Of a stretch of 64,000 bases of DNA, positions 33,932 through 44,496 are shown piece after piece. Origin of the DNA: Lysinibacillus fusiformis (GTDB lineage: Bacteria > Bacillota > Bacilli > Bacillales_A > Planococcaceae); assembly GCF_007362955.1 (NCBI RefSeq), contig NZ_CP041696.1, forward strand, positions 4,650,001-4,714,000, written 5' to 3'. Numbering within the stretch: the first letter of the stretch is position 1; every line of letters begins with the position of its first letter. The notes under the pieces were generated by a model that was not told the origin of the DNA, made no database searches, and worked only from the letters and a program-made list of their open reading frames with translations. The translations under genes and the position numbers were made by a program.

Positions 33932-33957
33932 CACGGGCTACTGATTAGCCCGTGCAT
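33932..33957 (-). terminator. Stem-loop between binding-protein and permease genes
   Basis: TGCACGGGCT pairs perfectly with AGCCCGTGCA around a 6-base loop, just after the binding-protein stop. On the minus strand it is followed by AATCTATTTTT, an imperfect T-tract, so partial termination or mRNA protection is likely. This would favour binding-protein expression over the permease. Confidence 0.75.
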
Positions 33958-33962
33958 CCATA

Positions 33963-34814
33963 TTATTGTGCTGCCGGTTGTTGAAGAATTGCATCTTCCA
34001 TAATTTTTTGTCGATCATCTTCAGAAATACCTTTTAGGATTTCGTTGATTTTATCTAAATTAGCATCACCTTTACGTAAACCAACTGCAATAGACGTATT
34101 TGAGATATCTGTATCAAATCCTTCTTCAAATGACACAAAAGCAAAGTTTTCATTTGCAGCTGCAGCTGAGATACCCTCTGGACGTTCAGCTACATAACCA
34201 TCGATTTTACCAGCTTCTAATGCTACACGCATTGCTGAGAAGTTTTCCATTGCTGTTTGTTTGTTAACGCCTTTGATTTGATCGATCACTTCGTAGTTAG
34301 AAGTATTTAATTGAGATGTAACCTTCGCACCAGAAAAGTCTTGGATTGATTTGGCATTTTCAAACTTACTACCCTTTTTAATAACCATAACAAAATCTGA
34401 TGTATAGTAGTTTTCTGTGAAGTCAATTGTTTCTTTACGTTCCTTTGTAGGAGACATCCCCGCTACAATGGCATCAATTTTACTTGATTGTAAAGCTGGC
34501 ACGAGACCGTCCCACTCAAGTTTCACAATTACTAATTCTTTTCCTAAACCTTCAGCCATTTTTTTCGCCATTTGTACATCATAACCGCCTGCATATTCCA
34601 CATTATCAGCGATTTTCACAGCACCATTTGCATCACCTTGCTGTGTCCAGTTGAATGGAGGATAGCCAGCTTCCATCCCTACACGGAATTCGCCACCTTC
34701 TTCATCTGTACCAGCATCTCCAGTTGTCTTATCTTTTTTGTCGCTAGTGCCACATGCAGCTAATAGAATTGCAGTCATTGTGGCTAACATAATTAACAAC
34801 CATTTTCTTTTCAT
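33963..34814 (-). CDS. Amino acid ABC transporter substrate-binding lipoprotein (probable lysine)
   Basis: The product is 283 residues from ATG after AAAAGGGGGAG. The lipoprotein signal has lipobox LLAAC. The SBP_bac_3 domain starts FRVGMEAGYPPFNW, with the ligand-binding AGMSPTKERKETIDFTENYY and DGYVAERPEG segments. The family binds polar amino acids. The lysine riboswitch upstream points to lysine. It is first in the operon. Confidence 0.92.
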   Translation of the reverse strand: MKRKWLLIMLATMTAILLAACGTSDKKDKTTGDAGTDEEGGEFRVGMEAGYPPFNWTQQGDANGAVKIADNVEYAGGYDVQMAKKMAEGLGKELVIVKLEWDGLVPALQSSKIDAIVAGMSPTKERKETIDFTENYYTSDFVMVIKKGSKFENAKSIQDFSGAKVTSQLNTSNYEVIDQIKGVNKQTAMENFSAMRVALEAGKIDGYVAERPEGISAAAANENFAFVSFEEGFDTDISNTSIAVGLRKGDANLDKINEILKGISEDDRQKIMEDAILQQPAAQ

Positions 34815-34855
34815 GTAAAACTCCCCCTTTTCTGTAAAAAAAATAAAGCAACTGT

Positions 34856-34892
34856 ACAAAAAAACGACCCAAGTTCAGAACTTAGGTCGTAC
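34856..34892 (-). terminator. Riboswitch terminator
   Basis: On the minus strand ACGACCTAAGTTC pairs with GAACTTGGGTCGT and is followed by T7. It sits between the lysine aptamer and the binding-protein gene, as expected for a transcription-terminating L-box. Confidence 0.9.
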
Positions 34893-34904
34893 CTTTTATT
34901 GACA

Positions 34905-35133
34905 GTTGCCCAAATCCTCACTATAATTTCCATGTATCCGAGATAGCACAACCTAGTAAACTGGAATTATATCTACTAGGACAGTCCTGCACTTATTCAC
35001 TGCAGACCCAGCATAAAAGTACGAGCTCCTTTTATACTTCGGCGACATTTCCTTCTCCATTGCGTCTTCGCTTGCTTAAACTCAACAATGAACTAATAAA
35101 TATCGCGCCTCTACCTCACAAAGGAACGTGAGG
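34905..35133 (-). promoter_or_regulatory. Lysine riboswitch (L-box)
   Basis: On the minus strand the conserved aptamer blocks occur in order: GTGAGGTAGAGGCGCGA at the 5' end; AATGTCGCCGAAGTATAAAA; the pairing CTTTTATGCTGGGTCTGCA; GTGAATAAGTGCAGGACTGTCC; and GCTATCTCGGA, closing with GTGAGGAT. They match the lysine riboswitch of Bacillus lysC in order and spacing. With the following terminator it should shut off the ABC importer when lysine is bound. Confidence 0.95.
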
Positions 35134-35157
35134 TTTGTTTATTTAATTGATAATTAG

Positions 35158-35187
35158 ATACTACTATAAAAATAGTCTATTCGTCAA
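35158..35187 (-). promoter_or_regulatory. Promoter of the lysine riboswitch transcript
   Basis: On the minus strand TTGACG (35182-35187) and TAGTAT (35158-35163) are separated by 18 bases, about 25 bases before the aptamer. Confidence 0.65.
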
Positions 35188-35304
35188 GAAAGTTTTATCA
35201 TTTTTCAGACTAATGTTTTAATTTCAAAGGATGTTTTCTAGTAATTTTCTATTATATCCAAATGTTGTTAGTGAAATAAATACCATAAATTTACTCATCT
35301 ATGA

Positions 35305-35337
35305 TAAAAAACTCCTCCGAAGTAATGGAGGAGTTTA
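35305..35337 (-). terminator. Terminator of the sucAB operon
   Basis: AAACTCCTCC pairs with GGAGGAGTTT and is followed by T's on the minus strand, ten bases after the sucB stop. Confidence 0.92.
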
Positions 35338-35346
35338 CTACTATTA

Positions 35347-36603
35347 TTAAGAATTTAACAATAAATCTTCTGGATTTTCAAGTAATTCTTTAACAGTTTT
35401 AAGGAAGCCTACAGAATCTTTACCATCGATAATACGGTGATCGTAAGATAACGCTAGATACATCATTGGACGGATTGCTACTTCTCCATCAACTTCAACA
35501 GGGCGTTTTTTAATAGAGTGCATTCCAAGAATCGCTGCTTGTGTACCGTTCATAATTGGTGTTGACATTAATGAGCCAAATACACCGCCATTAGTGATTG
35601 TGAATGAACCACCAGATAGGTCGCTTAAACCTAATTTTTTGTCGCGTGCTTTTTTCGCTAAGTCTGCAATTGAATCTTCAATTTCAGCAAAGTTTTTACG
35701 GTCAGCGTCACGTACAACTGGTACTACTAAACCTTCTTCCGTTGATACAGCTACACCGATATCATAGAAGTTGTTTAAGTGAATTTCATCACCAACAATT
35801 TGTGCGTTCACATATGGGTATTTTTTAAGCGCTGCAACTACTGCTTTAGTGAAGAATGACATGAATCCAAGTTTAGAGCCAGTTGATTCAAAGAATTGAT
35901 CTTTTTTACGAGAACGTAATGCCATAACGTTCGTCATGTCTACTTCGTTAAATGTTGTTAGCATAGCTGTTGATTGCTTAACTTCAAGTAAACGTTTTGC
36001 GATTGTTTGACGACGACGGCTCATTTTTTCAACTGTCACTCGTGATTCGTCCACAGCTACCACTGCTTTAGGTGCTGCAGGAGCCGCTTGTGGTGTTGCC
36101 ACTGGTGCTGTACCATGAGCTGCAACATCTTGTACACGTACACGGCCTTGTGGGTCTACTGGAGATACAGCAGCAAGGTCAATGCCTTTTTCACGCGCAA
36201 GTTTACGAGCTGCTGGAGATGCGATTACACGCTCACCAGAAGTTTCTTCTACAACTGGAGCTGCTGCTACAGGAGCAGGAGCCGCTTGTGTTGCTGCTTG
36301 TGTTGCTGCTGGTGTTACTGCTGCTACTGCTGGTGTTGCTGCTGGAGCAGGAGCTGCACCTTCGCCAGCTTCTACAACTGCGATAACTTGACCTACAAGA
36401 ACAGTATCGCCCTCTTCAGCTAAAATTTGTGTTAACACACCCGCTTCTTCTGAAATGATTTCAGCGTTTACTTTATCTGTTTCAAGTTCAACGATGAATT
36501 CACCTTTTTCAACGCGGTCGCCCACTTTTTTTACCCACTGTGCAATACTACCTTCTGTAATCGATTCTGCTAACTCAGGGACTTTAATTTCAGCCACTTT
36601 CAT
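35347..36603 (-). CDS. sucB: 2-oxoglutarate dehydrogenase E2, dihydrolipoyl succinyltransferase
   Basis: The product is 418 residues. The lipoyl domain spans 1-76, with the lipoylated Lys in ETDKVNAE (Lys44). A long Ala/Pro linker follows (about 80-115), then the E3-binding domain ([33 protein letters not shown], 130-162), a second Ala/Pro linker, and the acyltransferase domain ending [11 protein letters not shown] with the catalytic His and Asp. It transfers succinyl to CoA in the TCA cycle. The gene follows sucA by 89 bases; its E3 partner is not in the window. Confidence 0.97.
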   Translation of the reverse strand: MKVAEIKVPELAESITEGSIAQWVKKVGDRVEKGEFIVELETDKVNAEIISEEAGVLTQILAEEGDTVLVGQVIAVVEAGEGAAPAPAATPAVAAVTPAATQAATQAAPAPVAAAPVVEETSGERVIASPAARKLAREKGIDLAAVSPVDPQGRVRVQDVAAHGTAPVATPQAAPAAPKAVVAVDESRVTVEKMSRRRQTIAKRLLEVKQSTAMLTTFNEVDMTNVMALRSRKKDQFFESTGSKLGFMSFFTKAVVAALKKYPYVNAQIVGDEIHLNNFYDIGVAVSTEEGLVVPVVRDADRKNFAEIEDSIADLAKKARDKKLGLSDLSGGSFTITNGGVFGSLMSTPIMNGTQAAILGMHSIKKRPVEVDGEVAIRPMMYLALSYDHRIIDGKDSVGFLKTVKELLENPEDLLLNS

Positions 36604-36692
36604 TTCCTCCTTTGATTAACGTGCATAAAGTATGCACATAAAAGGGCTACCGCCTAAGGCAAATAGCCCAGCTTTCAGTGATATCTATATGA

Positions 36693-39515
36693 TTATTTCA
36701 CTTTTACCGATTCAGCAACTGCTTCATCAATAATTGCTGCCTGAGCTGCTTTATGAGAATCTGCATCGCCTTCTGAAGTCGAACTCATTGCAGGACGACC
36801 TACGTAACGAAGTTTTTTACCTTCAGAAAGTTCATATAATGTTTCTAATGCGTAATTCCAAGCACCTTGATTTTTAGGCTCTTCTTGTACCCAAGCAATC
36901 TCTTTTGCATTTGGGTACTTAGCTATAATATCAGCTACTTGTGCTGATGGGAATGGGTAAAGTTGTTCTACACGTACAATGTGTATGTGATCGAAGCCTT
37001 CTCCATCTTTTATGCGGTCTGCTAAATCAATCATTACTTTACCAGTACCTAGTAAAATACGTTCTACAGATTTAGTTTTTGCACCTAGCCCTGGTTGTTC
37101 GATTACTTCTTGGAATGAGCCATTTGCTAATTGTTCAGCATTCGCTGCTGCCAATGGATGACGCAGTAGTGATTTTGGTGATACAACAACAAGTGGACGT
37201 ACCCCTTCAGTTTCTAGCATAGCTGCTTGGCGACGTAGTAAGTGGTAGTAGTTTCCTGCATTCGAACAGTTTGCTACAAACCAGTTATTTTCAGCTGACA
37301 TTTGTAAGTAACGTTCCATACGACTAGAAGAGTGTTCAGGACCTTGACCTTCATAACCGTGTGGTAAAAGGATAACAAAACCAGATTTTTGACCCCATTT
37401 AGAGCGTGCCCCTGAAATGAAGTTGTCAAACATCACTTGTGCCATATTGGCAAAGTCACCAAATTGTGCTTCCCAAACTGATAAAACATTACCTTTTTCT
37501 AAGTTGTAACCATATTCATATCCTACTACCCCTGCTTCAGTTAGCGGTGAGTTGTGTACTGTAAATGATGCACTTGCGCCAGAAATATGGTGAAGTGGTG
37601 TGAATACATTACCATTGTTTTTGTCATGTAACACTAAGTGACGTTGTGAGAACGTACCACGTTGTGCGTCTTGACCAGTAAAACGTACAGGTGTGCCATC
37701 TTGAATAATTGTAGCATATGCTAAAGTTTCAGCATGACCCCAGTCGACTTTTGCAGATGCAAAAGCATCACGACGTTTTTCTAAAATTTTACCAAGTTTA
37801 TTTTGTGGTTGGAAGTCTTGCTCAAAGACTAATAGTTCTTCATTAATTTTTTCTAATCGGTCAGCACCTACAGCTGTTTCGATTTGTGGGAATTCCACTT
37901 TTAACTCTTCTGGCATTTCCAAATGCTTATGCTCATCTTTATCTGCCATTTCTTTCACATGATCATAAGCAACTTGCATTTCTGCATAGATAGCTGTATC
38001 CAGTGCAGTTACGTCATCATTAGAAACGACACCATCGGCAACTAATTGTGCACCATATAATGCACGTACAGTTTCGTGTTTAGAGACAAGTTTATAGACT
38101 TCTGGATTTGTTACAGTTGGATCATCCGTTTCGTTATGTCCATGACGACGGTAACCAATCAAGTCGACGATAATATCTTTCCCAAACTTTTGACGGTAGC
38201 TAGCAGCAAAACGTCCCACTTGTACAACTGCTTCCGGGCTATCTGCGTTAACGTGTACAACAGGTACTTCATAACCTTTTGCTGGGTCAGAAGAATAGAC
38301 AGATGAACGAGAGTCATGCAACTCCGTAGTGAAGCCAATCATATTGTTGGCGATGATATGAATTGTTCCACCAGTTGAGAAACCTTCTGTTTTCGAATAG
38401 TTTAACACTTCTGTTACAATCCCTTGACCTGGGAACGCCGCATCACCATGCACAAGGATTCCTAGTCCTTTTCCTGGATTATGAACAGCTTGGCCTGGTT
38501 TTGACGTATCATCTTGCGTTGCGCGAGTAGAACCTAAAACAACCGGATTACCAACTTCTAAGTGAGATGGGTTATAGGCAAGTTTTACATTCATACCTGA
38601 CTCACGGTTATATGAAGCACCCATATGGTATTTCACGTCACCAGTCCAACCTTTTGTAATTTCAAGACGACCATGTTCAGGTAAAAATAGTTCGTTTGAA
38701 ACGTGTGCAAAGTCAGAAAACATCATATCGTATGGTTTATTTAGGATGTGTGTAAGTACATTTAAACGACCACGGTGCGCCATACCAATACGCACATTTT
38801 CAACGTTGCTAGTTTCTGCAGTTTTTAAAATTTCATCAAAAAGGACAATTTGTGTATCAAGACCTTCACCAGAGAAACGTTTTTGACCAACAAATGTTTT
38901 ATGAATAAATTTCTCAAAGTTTTCAACACGTGTTAAACGGTCTAATAACGCTTTTTTCTCGTCAGAAGCTAATGTTTGTTTTAAAGAACCAGATTCAATT
39001 TGTGCTTGAATCCAATCGTGTTCTTCTGTAACTACTACATGACCATATTCAAATGCCATTTTATCTGTATAAACAGATTTTAAGTAATCGATTGCATCCT
39101 TACCATTTTTCACGCCTGCTGGCACATCTTTGAAGAAGATAGCAGCAGGAATTTCAGCTAAATCTGCTGAGCTTAAGTTGAACGCGCTTTCTTCAATTTG
39201 AGCGGTTTGAAGTGCTCGGTTTTTTAGAGGATAGATATCCGCAGCTAAATGACCGTGTGCACGAATTGTATCAGCTAATTTCACAGCTGCTAATATTTTT
39301 TTATAGTCGCCTGCAGGAGCGGTTGAGCTACCTACTACAGCTACTTCACCATCTGCTACTACTGGTGCACCAAATTGTTGGAATAATGATACTAACTCCG
39401 GTTCTACTTCTTCAGGAGACTGTAAGAATAAGTCGTATTGCTCCATCACATATCCTAAGTTAGGACCAGAGAAAGCTGACCATGGAGAACTTACAGTTGT
39501 AACGTTGTTCGACAT
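36693..39515 (-). CDS. sucA: 2-oxoglutarate dehydrogenase E1 (thiamine-dependent)
   Basis: The product is 940 residues from the ATG eight bases after GGAGGT; an upstream in-frame codon is unsupported. It carries the E1o features: N-terminal WSAFSGPNLGYVMEQYD, IGMAHRGRLNVL near 260, the thiamine-binding GDAAFPGQGIVTEVLN near 370, GYRRHGHNETDDP near 460, and the transketolase-like C-terminal part with LLPHGYEGQGPEHSSSRMERYL. It decarboxylates 2-oxoglutarate and passes succinyl to E2. Operon with sucB. Confidence 0.97.
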   Translation of the reverse strand: MSNNVTTVSSPWSAFSGPNLGYVMEQYDLFLQSPEEVEPELVSLFQQFGAPVVADGEVAVVGSSTAPAGDYKKILAAVKLADTIRAHGHLAADIYPLKNRALQTAQIEESAFNLSSADLAEIPAAIFFKDVPAGVKNGKDAIDYLKSVYTDKMAFEYGHVVVTEEHDWIQAQIESGSLKQTLASDEKKALLDRLTRVENFEKFIHKTFVGQKRFSGEGLDTQIVLFDEILKTAETSNVENVRIGMAHRGRLNVLTHILNKPYDMMFSDFAHVSNELFLPEHGRLEITKGWTGDVKYHMGASYNRESGMNVKLAYNPSHLEVGNPVVLGSTRATQDDTSKPGQAVHNPGKGLGILVHGDAAFPGQGIVTEVLNYSKTEGFSTGGTIHIIANNMIGFTTELHDSRSSVYSSDPAKGYEVPVVHVNADSPEAVVQVGRFAASYRQKFGKDIIVDLIGYRRHGHNETDDPTVTNPEVYKLVSKHETVRALYGAQLVADGVVSNDDVTALDTAIYAEMQVAYDHVKEMADKDEHKHLEMPEELKVEFPQIETAVGADRLEKINEELLVFEQDFQPQNKLGKILEKRRDAFASAKVDWGHAETLAYATIIQDGTPVRFTGQDAQRGTFSQRHLVLHDKNNGNVFTPLHHISGASASFTVHNSPLTEAGVVGYEYGYNLEKGNVLSVWEAQFGDFANMAQVMFDNFISGARSKWGQKSGFVILLPHGYEGQGPEHSSSRMERYLQMSAENNWFVANCSNAGNYYHLLRRQAAMLETEGVRPLVVVSPKSLLRHPLAAANAEQLANGSFQEVIEQPGLGAKTKSVERILLGTGKVMIDLADRIKDGEGFDHIHIVRVEQLYPFPSAQVADIIAKYPNAKEIAWVQEEPKNQGAWNYALETLYELSEGKKLRYVGRPAMSSTSEGDADSHKAAQAAIIDEAVAESVKVK

Positions 39516-39747
39516 GAAAAATGACCTCCAAATTTTGCCTATCGGCAGTTCCATTAATTAAATTACAATTAATTATATAATATTTCTTCGCTCATTAAAA
39601 GGATGTTTGACACAACATATCCATTATTTAAAGAACGTTTTTTCCATCTCAATCTTACTACTCTTCACAAAAAATACAACTCTTTTCAGTAAATTAAGCA
39701 ATTTTTTCCCCAAAGAATAGAATTACGGAATAAAGCGCGTATTTTCC

Positions 39748-41133
39748 TTAATATTTCAGCGGTATTTTCACAAAGAAAACGGTTCCAACATTCTTCTCAC
39801 TCTTGACTTCTACTGATGCATTATATTTCTCAAGTAACATTTTTGAAATACTAAGTCCTAAGCCGGTACCGCCAATCTGGCGATTTCTCGCCTCATCAAC
39901 ACGATAAAAACGATCAAAAATATAGGGAAGGTTTTCCGCATCTATTCCGATCCCATTATCAGCTATTTGTATATGCGCTTCTTTGTGATCAGCCGAAAGC
40001 GAAATATTGACTTCAGGAGTTTTTTCACAATAACGAATCGCATTCTCTATTATATTACGAACAATTTGACTAAGTGCATTTTCAGTTATAAATAAAGGAC
40101 CTATTTCGCCATCGTTCGACAGCGTTATTCGAGCTTCTGGATGGTATAGCTCTATTTCAGTAATGACTCCTTCTAATACTGCAATTCCATCGGCCACGCT
40201 CATGTCGTCCTTTTCTTCACGACGTGCAAGTTCTAGTAGCTCTTCGATCATCTTACGCATACGTGCAATTTCCGTTAGTGAAGTATCAATCGATTCTTCT
40301 AAAATTTTTGGATCATCCTTGCCCCATCTTTTCAAGAGGGAGAGATGTCCTTCAATTGCTTGAATAGGCGTACGAAGCTCATGTGAAGCATCTGCAACAA
40401 ATTGTTGCTGCTGAGTAAATGAGATTTGTAGTTCATTCATCATCGCATTGTACATTTTCAATAAATCACCAATTTCATCCTGTGATGTATACGAAAGTTG
40501 TATTGGTTCATTAAACCCCTTATCCATTACCGTTTTCATTGACGAGCGTAGTGCATGAAGTGGTTTCATTAAATAATTTGCGAGATAAAAACCAATTGAG
40601 CCGGATAATAACAGAGCCCCAACACCCGCAATAAGCATAGCTGTCAACAAATAATTCATTAATGATTCAAAGCCTGCTAGCGGATGAATGACTTGAATAT
40701 AGCCTTGGAAAAAGCCAAGCCGAATGGGTTCATTTGCTACAAAGACATCTTTTTTGTCTACTGTCAATTGTACGATTTCTCGCATTGTAGTAAGTGGTGC
40801 TGCTGAAGAAGCATCATTGATGCGCAAAACCTCAATACCATCAATATTAAATAGTCTTACGGACTGATCTCGGTCCACAATTGAGTTTAATAAGCCAGTG
40901 TTTTGCTGAATTTGCTGAATCGAAATATTTGGCCCCTGTGACTCTAAAAAAGACACTATATCATCGCTTGTCCGCTTCACTTTACTTTCTTCATCATTTA
41001 ATAACCATGTATGTAGTGAGACATACACAACTATACAAATAATCGCATAGCTAAAAAAAATAACAGCACTAGAAGTGAGCATCCATTTTCTCTGCAATGA
41101 AAGATTGAGCAGATATTCTTTTAATTTTTTCAT
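39748..41133 (-). CDS. arlS: Sensor histidine kinase, ArlS-like
   Basis: The product is 461 residues. Two membrane helices (about 15-40 and 160-185) flank an extracellular domain. HAMP follows, then the dimerisation box FVADASHELRTPIQAIEGHLSLLKRW with the phospho-accepting His, the N box IIENAIRYCE, DNGIGIDAENLPYIFDRFYR, and GGTGLGLSISKMLLEKY. The H-box region closely resembles ArlS of Staphylococcus (EGHLSLLxRWGK). The ATG overlaps the stop of the response regulator gene by four bases. Confidence 0.9.
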   Translation of the reverse strand: MKKLKEYLLNLSLQRKWMLTSSAVIFFSYAIICIVVYVSLHTWLLNDEESKVKRTSDDIVSFLESQGPNISIQQIQQNTGLLNSIVDRDQSVRLFNIDGIEVLRINDASSAAPLTTMREIVQLTVDKKDVFVANEPIRLGFFQGYIQVIHPLAGFESLMNYLLTAMLIAGVGALLLSGSIGFYLANYLMKPLHALRSSMKTVMDKGFNEPIQLSYTSQDEIGDLLKMYNAMMNELQISFTQQQQFVADASHELRTPIQAIEGHLSLLKRWGKDDPKILEESIDTSLTEIARMRKMIEELLELARREEKDDMSVADGIAVLEGVITEIELYHPEARITLSNDGEIGPLFITENALSQIVRNIIENAIRYCEKTPEVNISLSADHKEAHIQIADNGIGIDAENLPYIFDRFYRVDEARNRQIGGTGLGLSISKMLLEKYNASVEVKSEKNVGTVFFVKIPLKY

Positions 41134-41804
41134 TCACGCATCACATACCCTACACCACGGACCGTCTCGATATAGGCATTCATATCCCCCGGCAGTTTTG
41201 TACGTAAGTGCCGGATATAGACATCAACCACATTTGTCTCAATATCTGTATCATACCCCCAAACGGAAGTTAAAATCAGTTCGCGTGTACATACTTTGTT
41301 TTTATGCTCTACTAATAGTTTAAGCAAATCATATTCGGTTTTTGTTAAGTCGAGCTTTTCACCTTGTACAAAAACTTCATAAGCCGCAATGTCAATTTCT
41401 ATATCACGAAAATCTAACGTAACACCTGTTTTTTCTTCCGGTGTAACACGTCGCAAAATTGTACGTATTCTTGCTAGTAATTCTTCAATCGCAAATGGTT
41501 TTACAATATAGTCATCGGCACCTGCGTCTAAGCCTGCTACTCGATCCATTACAGCATCACGTGCTGTTAGTAAAATAATCGGCACTTTGGATTGCGTGCG
41601 TACACGGCGGCAGATTTCAATACCATTTATGCCAGGAAGCATAACATCTAATAATAACACATCAAAATCTTCAGAAGTAGCAAGCGCCAATCCTTCGCGA
41701 CCTTCAAAAGCGACTGTAACCATGTATCCTTCATGCTGCAACTCTAGCTCAACGAAACGTGCAATATGTTTCTCGTCTTCTACTAATAATATCTTTTTAG
41801 GCAT
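41130..41804 (-). CDS. arlR: OmpR-family response regulator, ArlR-like
   Basis: The product is 224 residues. The receiver domain (1-115) has the acidic pair in LVEDEKHIARF, phospho-acceptor Asp in LLLDVMLPGINGIEICR, and Lys in DDYIVKPFAIEELLARIRTILRR. The C-terminal winged helix has LTKTEYDLLKLLVEHKNKVCTRELIL and VDVYIRHLRTKL. The receiver resembles ArlR. It forms an operon with the kinase; targets in this organism are unknown. Confidence 0.92.
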   Translation of the reverse strand: MPKKILLVEDEKHIARFVELELQHEGYMVTVAFEGREGLALATSEDFDVLLLDVMLPGINGIEICRRVRTQSKVPIILLTARDAVMDRVAGLDAGADDYIVKPFAIEELLARIRTILRRVTPEEKTGVTLDFRDIEIDIAAYEVFVQGEKLDLTKTEYDLLKLLVEHKNKVCTRELILTSVWGYDTDIETNVVDVYIRHLRTKLPGDMNAYIETVRGVGYVMRE

Positions 41805-41932
41805 GTCATCACCTTCTCATTCAAAATAACTGATACCTCTCAATAAAGGAGATTGTTGGGATTACCACAGTTATAGCATAACACCAAGTAAAAAGTCTGT
41901 ACCACAAGTAAATACTCGTTCGTACAGACTTT

Positions 41933-43960
41933 TTAATGCGTTTCTGTAATATATAATTTATTTTTCCCATATTCTTTCGCTTTATATAATGCTTGGTCCG
42001 CTAAGTCCAGAAGCGAGTCCAATGTTTTGGCATGGTCTGGATAATATGCAATTCCTATAGAAGCAGTTGGCGCAAAATGATGATTATCAATTGTCCACCC
42101 CTTTTTCAATTCATTGCGAATACGGTTAATAATATGCATCATTTGGGCATTTCTTGCCTCAGTATCTCTCGTTAACCCTGTTAAAATGACAATAAATTCA
42201 TCCCCACCAATGCGGATTACTAAATCATGACTACGAACCGATGCGATTAATATATTTCCAAAATTACGGATAAATTCATCGCCTGTATCATGTCCATATT
42301 GGTCATTTACATCCTTAAAATCGTCCCCATCAATGTAAAGCATGGCTAAACATACATTATTGGTATGCGCTTCTGCTAGTAATTTCGGGAATTCCTTCAA
42401 TAGATAGCGACGATTCGGTAACTGCGTTAAACTATCATGATAGGCTAAATAGAGCAAGTCATTTTCTCGCTCTTTTCGGTGGGTAATTTCACGTGAAACC
42501 ATCATAATTTGCGAAACCGTTTCACGCTCTGGATCATGAACAACAGTCACATTCCCTTCCGTCCAAACAGGTGTACCATCTTTTGCCTTCAGTAAAAGTT
42601 CCAGCTGTGTATCTGTTTGACCAGTAAAATTATTTAAAAATGATTGCCATTCCTTCTTGCTCTCCTCATCGACAATGTTGCTGTAAAACTGACCTTGTAA
42701 TTCCACAATTTCGTAGCCTAAGTAAATCCGATAAGAAGGCGACGCATAAATAATAATGCCATCCTCGTTCGTAATAACAATTAAATCATTTGTATTTTCC
42801 GTGATAAGACGAAATGTTCTTTCAATATTTTTTAATTCCGTTAACATTCTTTTCTTGTCCGTAATATCATAGTTAATGGATAAATATTGTTCGACCTTAC
42901 CAAATTCATTCTTCAATGGTACAATTGCTGCCTCTACCCAGTAATCGGCATGATATTTGGTACGGTAGCACAACTCTCCTCGCCAAATCCTCCCCACATC
43001 AAGTGTTTCGTTTATAGTCTGTAAAAAGGTTTCTGTATGATAACGCGGTTCAATTAAATTATAGGGTTGACCAATAAGCTCATCCGCTGTAAATCCAGAT
43101 GCGTTTAAAAACAAATCATTTACTTCAACAATATTACCTTCAATATCTAAAATCGCAATAGATGTTGCGTAATTTAAAGCGGCCTTAAAGACTTCAAGTC
43201 CATGGGATTTCGAACGCAATTCGGCCTTTTGTTCAGTAAATTGTGTAAAATCTTGCATGATGAGAAATATCGCAAAAGAATTATCTCCCTGCATAACTGG
43301 AAAAAGTGAAACCAAATACATGCGTTCTTTTTTATCCAGTGTATGAAGCTTAATAAGCTTCTCCCCGATATTTTCACCCAAAGCTGCTCTTTTTAAATAG
43401 TTTTGTATTTTTTCAATTTCGTCTTTCGGAATAATTGATAAATCTATAAAAAGTTGCTGTTTCAATTTGTCGTTACCTAACTCGAAATCCTCCATGAAGC
43501 TAGAATTTGCTTCATAAATAACACCATCAGCTGATAAAATGACCGTCGAAAAGAAGGCATGATCAAACACAGATCGCATAAACAGAAATTTATCTTCAAT
43601 ATTTCTGTCACATACGAGTTCTTTTGTAATAGCTAAAATATAGTGTTCATCACCGAACATAATCGGTCGCACAGATGTCTCATATTTCCGAACTTCAGAT
43701 TCAATATAAGCATAATCCACATAATCGATCTGTTTATTTAGCGCAATTGCTAGATGATAATTTTCTTGAATAATTGCAAAATTACGACTAGAGGAGATTG
43801 CAGAAAGCATTTTTCCTATGGCTTCTTTTGATAACAGAGATTGCGCTGTTTGATTTAAGCGAATATATTGATAATCATCTTGTACTCTTTTCATGAGATA
43901 GACAAAATCTTTGCCGATGAATAGTTGATTAAATTGCGCTTCACTTAAAAAATACTCCAT
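41933..43960 (-). CDS. PAS-domain diguanylate cyclase
   Basis: The product is 675 residues from ATG after GGAGGTGA; a longer frame is unsupported. Several PAS/PAC-type sensor domains run from about residue 130 to 510, including NYDITDKKRMLTELKNIERTFRLI and SREITHRKERENDLLYLAYHDSLTQLPNRR. The GGDEF domain ends the protein with IRIGGDEFIVIL intact and an RSHD inhibitory site five residues before it. There is no membrane segment and no EAL domain. It should make cyclic di-GMP from two GTP, with product feedback. Confidence 0.93.
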   Translation of the reverse strand: MEYFLSEAQFNQLFIGKDFVYLMKRVQDDYQYIRLNQTAQSLLSKEAIGKMLSAISSSRNFAIIQENYHLAIALNKQIDYVDYAYIESEVRKYETSVRPIMFGDEHYILAITKELVCDRNIEDKFLFMRSVFDHAFFSTVILSADGVIYEANSSFMEDFELGNDKLKQQLFIDLSIIPKDEIEKIQNYLKRAALGENIGEKLIKLHTLDKKERMYLVSLFPVMQGDNSFAIFLIMQDFTQFTEQKAELRSKSHGLEVFKAALNYATSIAILDIEGNIVEVNDLFLNASGFTADELIGQPYNLIEPRYHTETFLQTINETLDVGRIWRGELCYRTKYHADYWVEAAIVPLKNEFGKVEQYLSINYDITDKKRMLTELKNIERTFRLITENTNDLIVITNEDGIIIYASPSYRIYLGYEIVELQGQFYSNIVDEESKKEWQSFLNNFTGQTDTQLELLLKAKDGTPVWTEGNVTVVHDPERETVSQIMMVSREITHRKERENDLLYLAYHDSLTQLPNRRYLLKEFPKLLAEAHTNNVCLAMLYIDGDDFKDVNDQYGHDTGDEFIRNFGNILIASVRSHDLVIRIGGDEFIVILTGLTRDTEARNAQMMHIINRIRNELKKGWTIDNHHFAPTASIGIAYYPDHAKTLDSLLDLADQALYKAKEYGKNKLYITETH

Positions 43961-44496
43961 GCTGTCACCTCCCATAAAAAGTCGTTGTTGTTTATAGAAT
44001 CGTAATAAAACCACTAATTTATACAAAAAATCAATGCTACTATTATAACATATTTACAGAAGATTAACTTTCTTCAATCAGAAAATTTCCATCCTTTTCT
44101 GGATGAAATTTGATGATATCCAATTTATTAAGTTTATTATATAATACAAAAGAATTGTTATATTAATTAATTGATTGGATAGAATACCTATTATGGACTT
44201 TATACCCACAGTGCATTTTCTGAATACTAATAATTTTCAGAATTAACTAATTCTTAAACTTAATTTTTGTTTTAACGAGCAAAATTATTGCACCAAGCAG
44301 TAGGTTTGTTATATTATATTAAAAAAACTAGCCATTTTTCGGTATGGTCGCAAAATCAGTAAGACAGCGGGAGATTATGGATTTCATAGTTATAACGTCT
44401 AGTTCTTTGGGTTTTTAATTCCAGTACGAATTTTAGTTTTCTTCTTTATGCTTCAACGGAATTGTTTTAACTACCCTAGTAAAGGAGGCGTTTCGT
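43961..44496. other. Divergent intergenic region
   Basis: This AT-rich stretch between the cyclase and the GNAT gene holds a hairpin (AAATTTCCATCC with GGATGAAATTT, about 44087-44116) and promoter-like AT-rich DNA. No cyclic di-GMP riboswitch consensus or open frame with a ribosome binding site was found. Confidence 0.5.

Noticed and set aside
36072..36423. Leucine-rich and cysteine-rich open frames antisense to sucB
   Set aside because: They are mirror images of the Ala/Pro linker codons of sucB and have no ribosome binding site.
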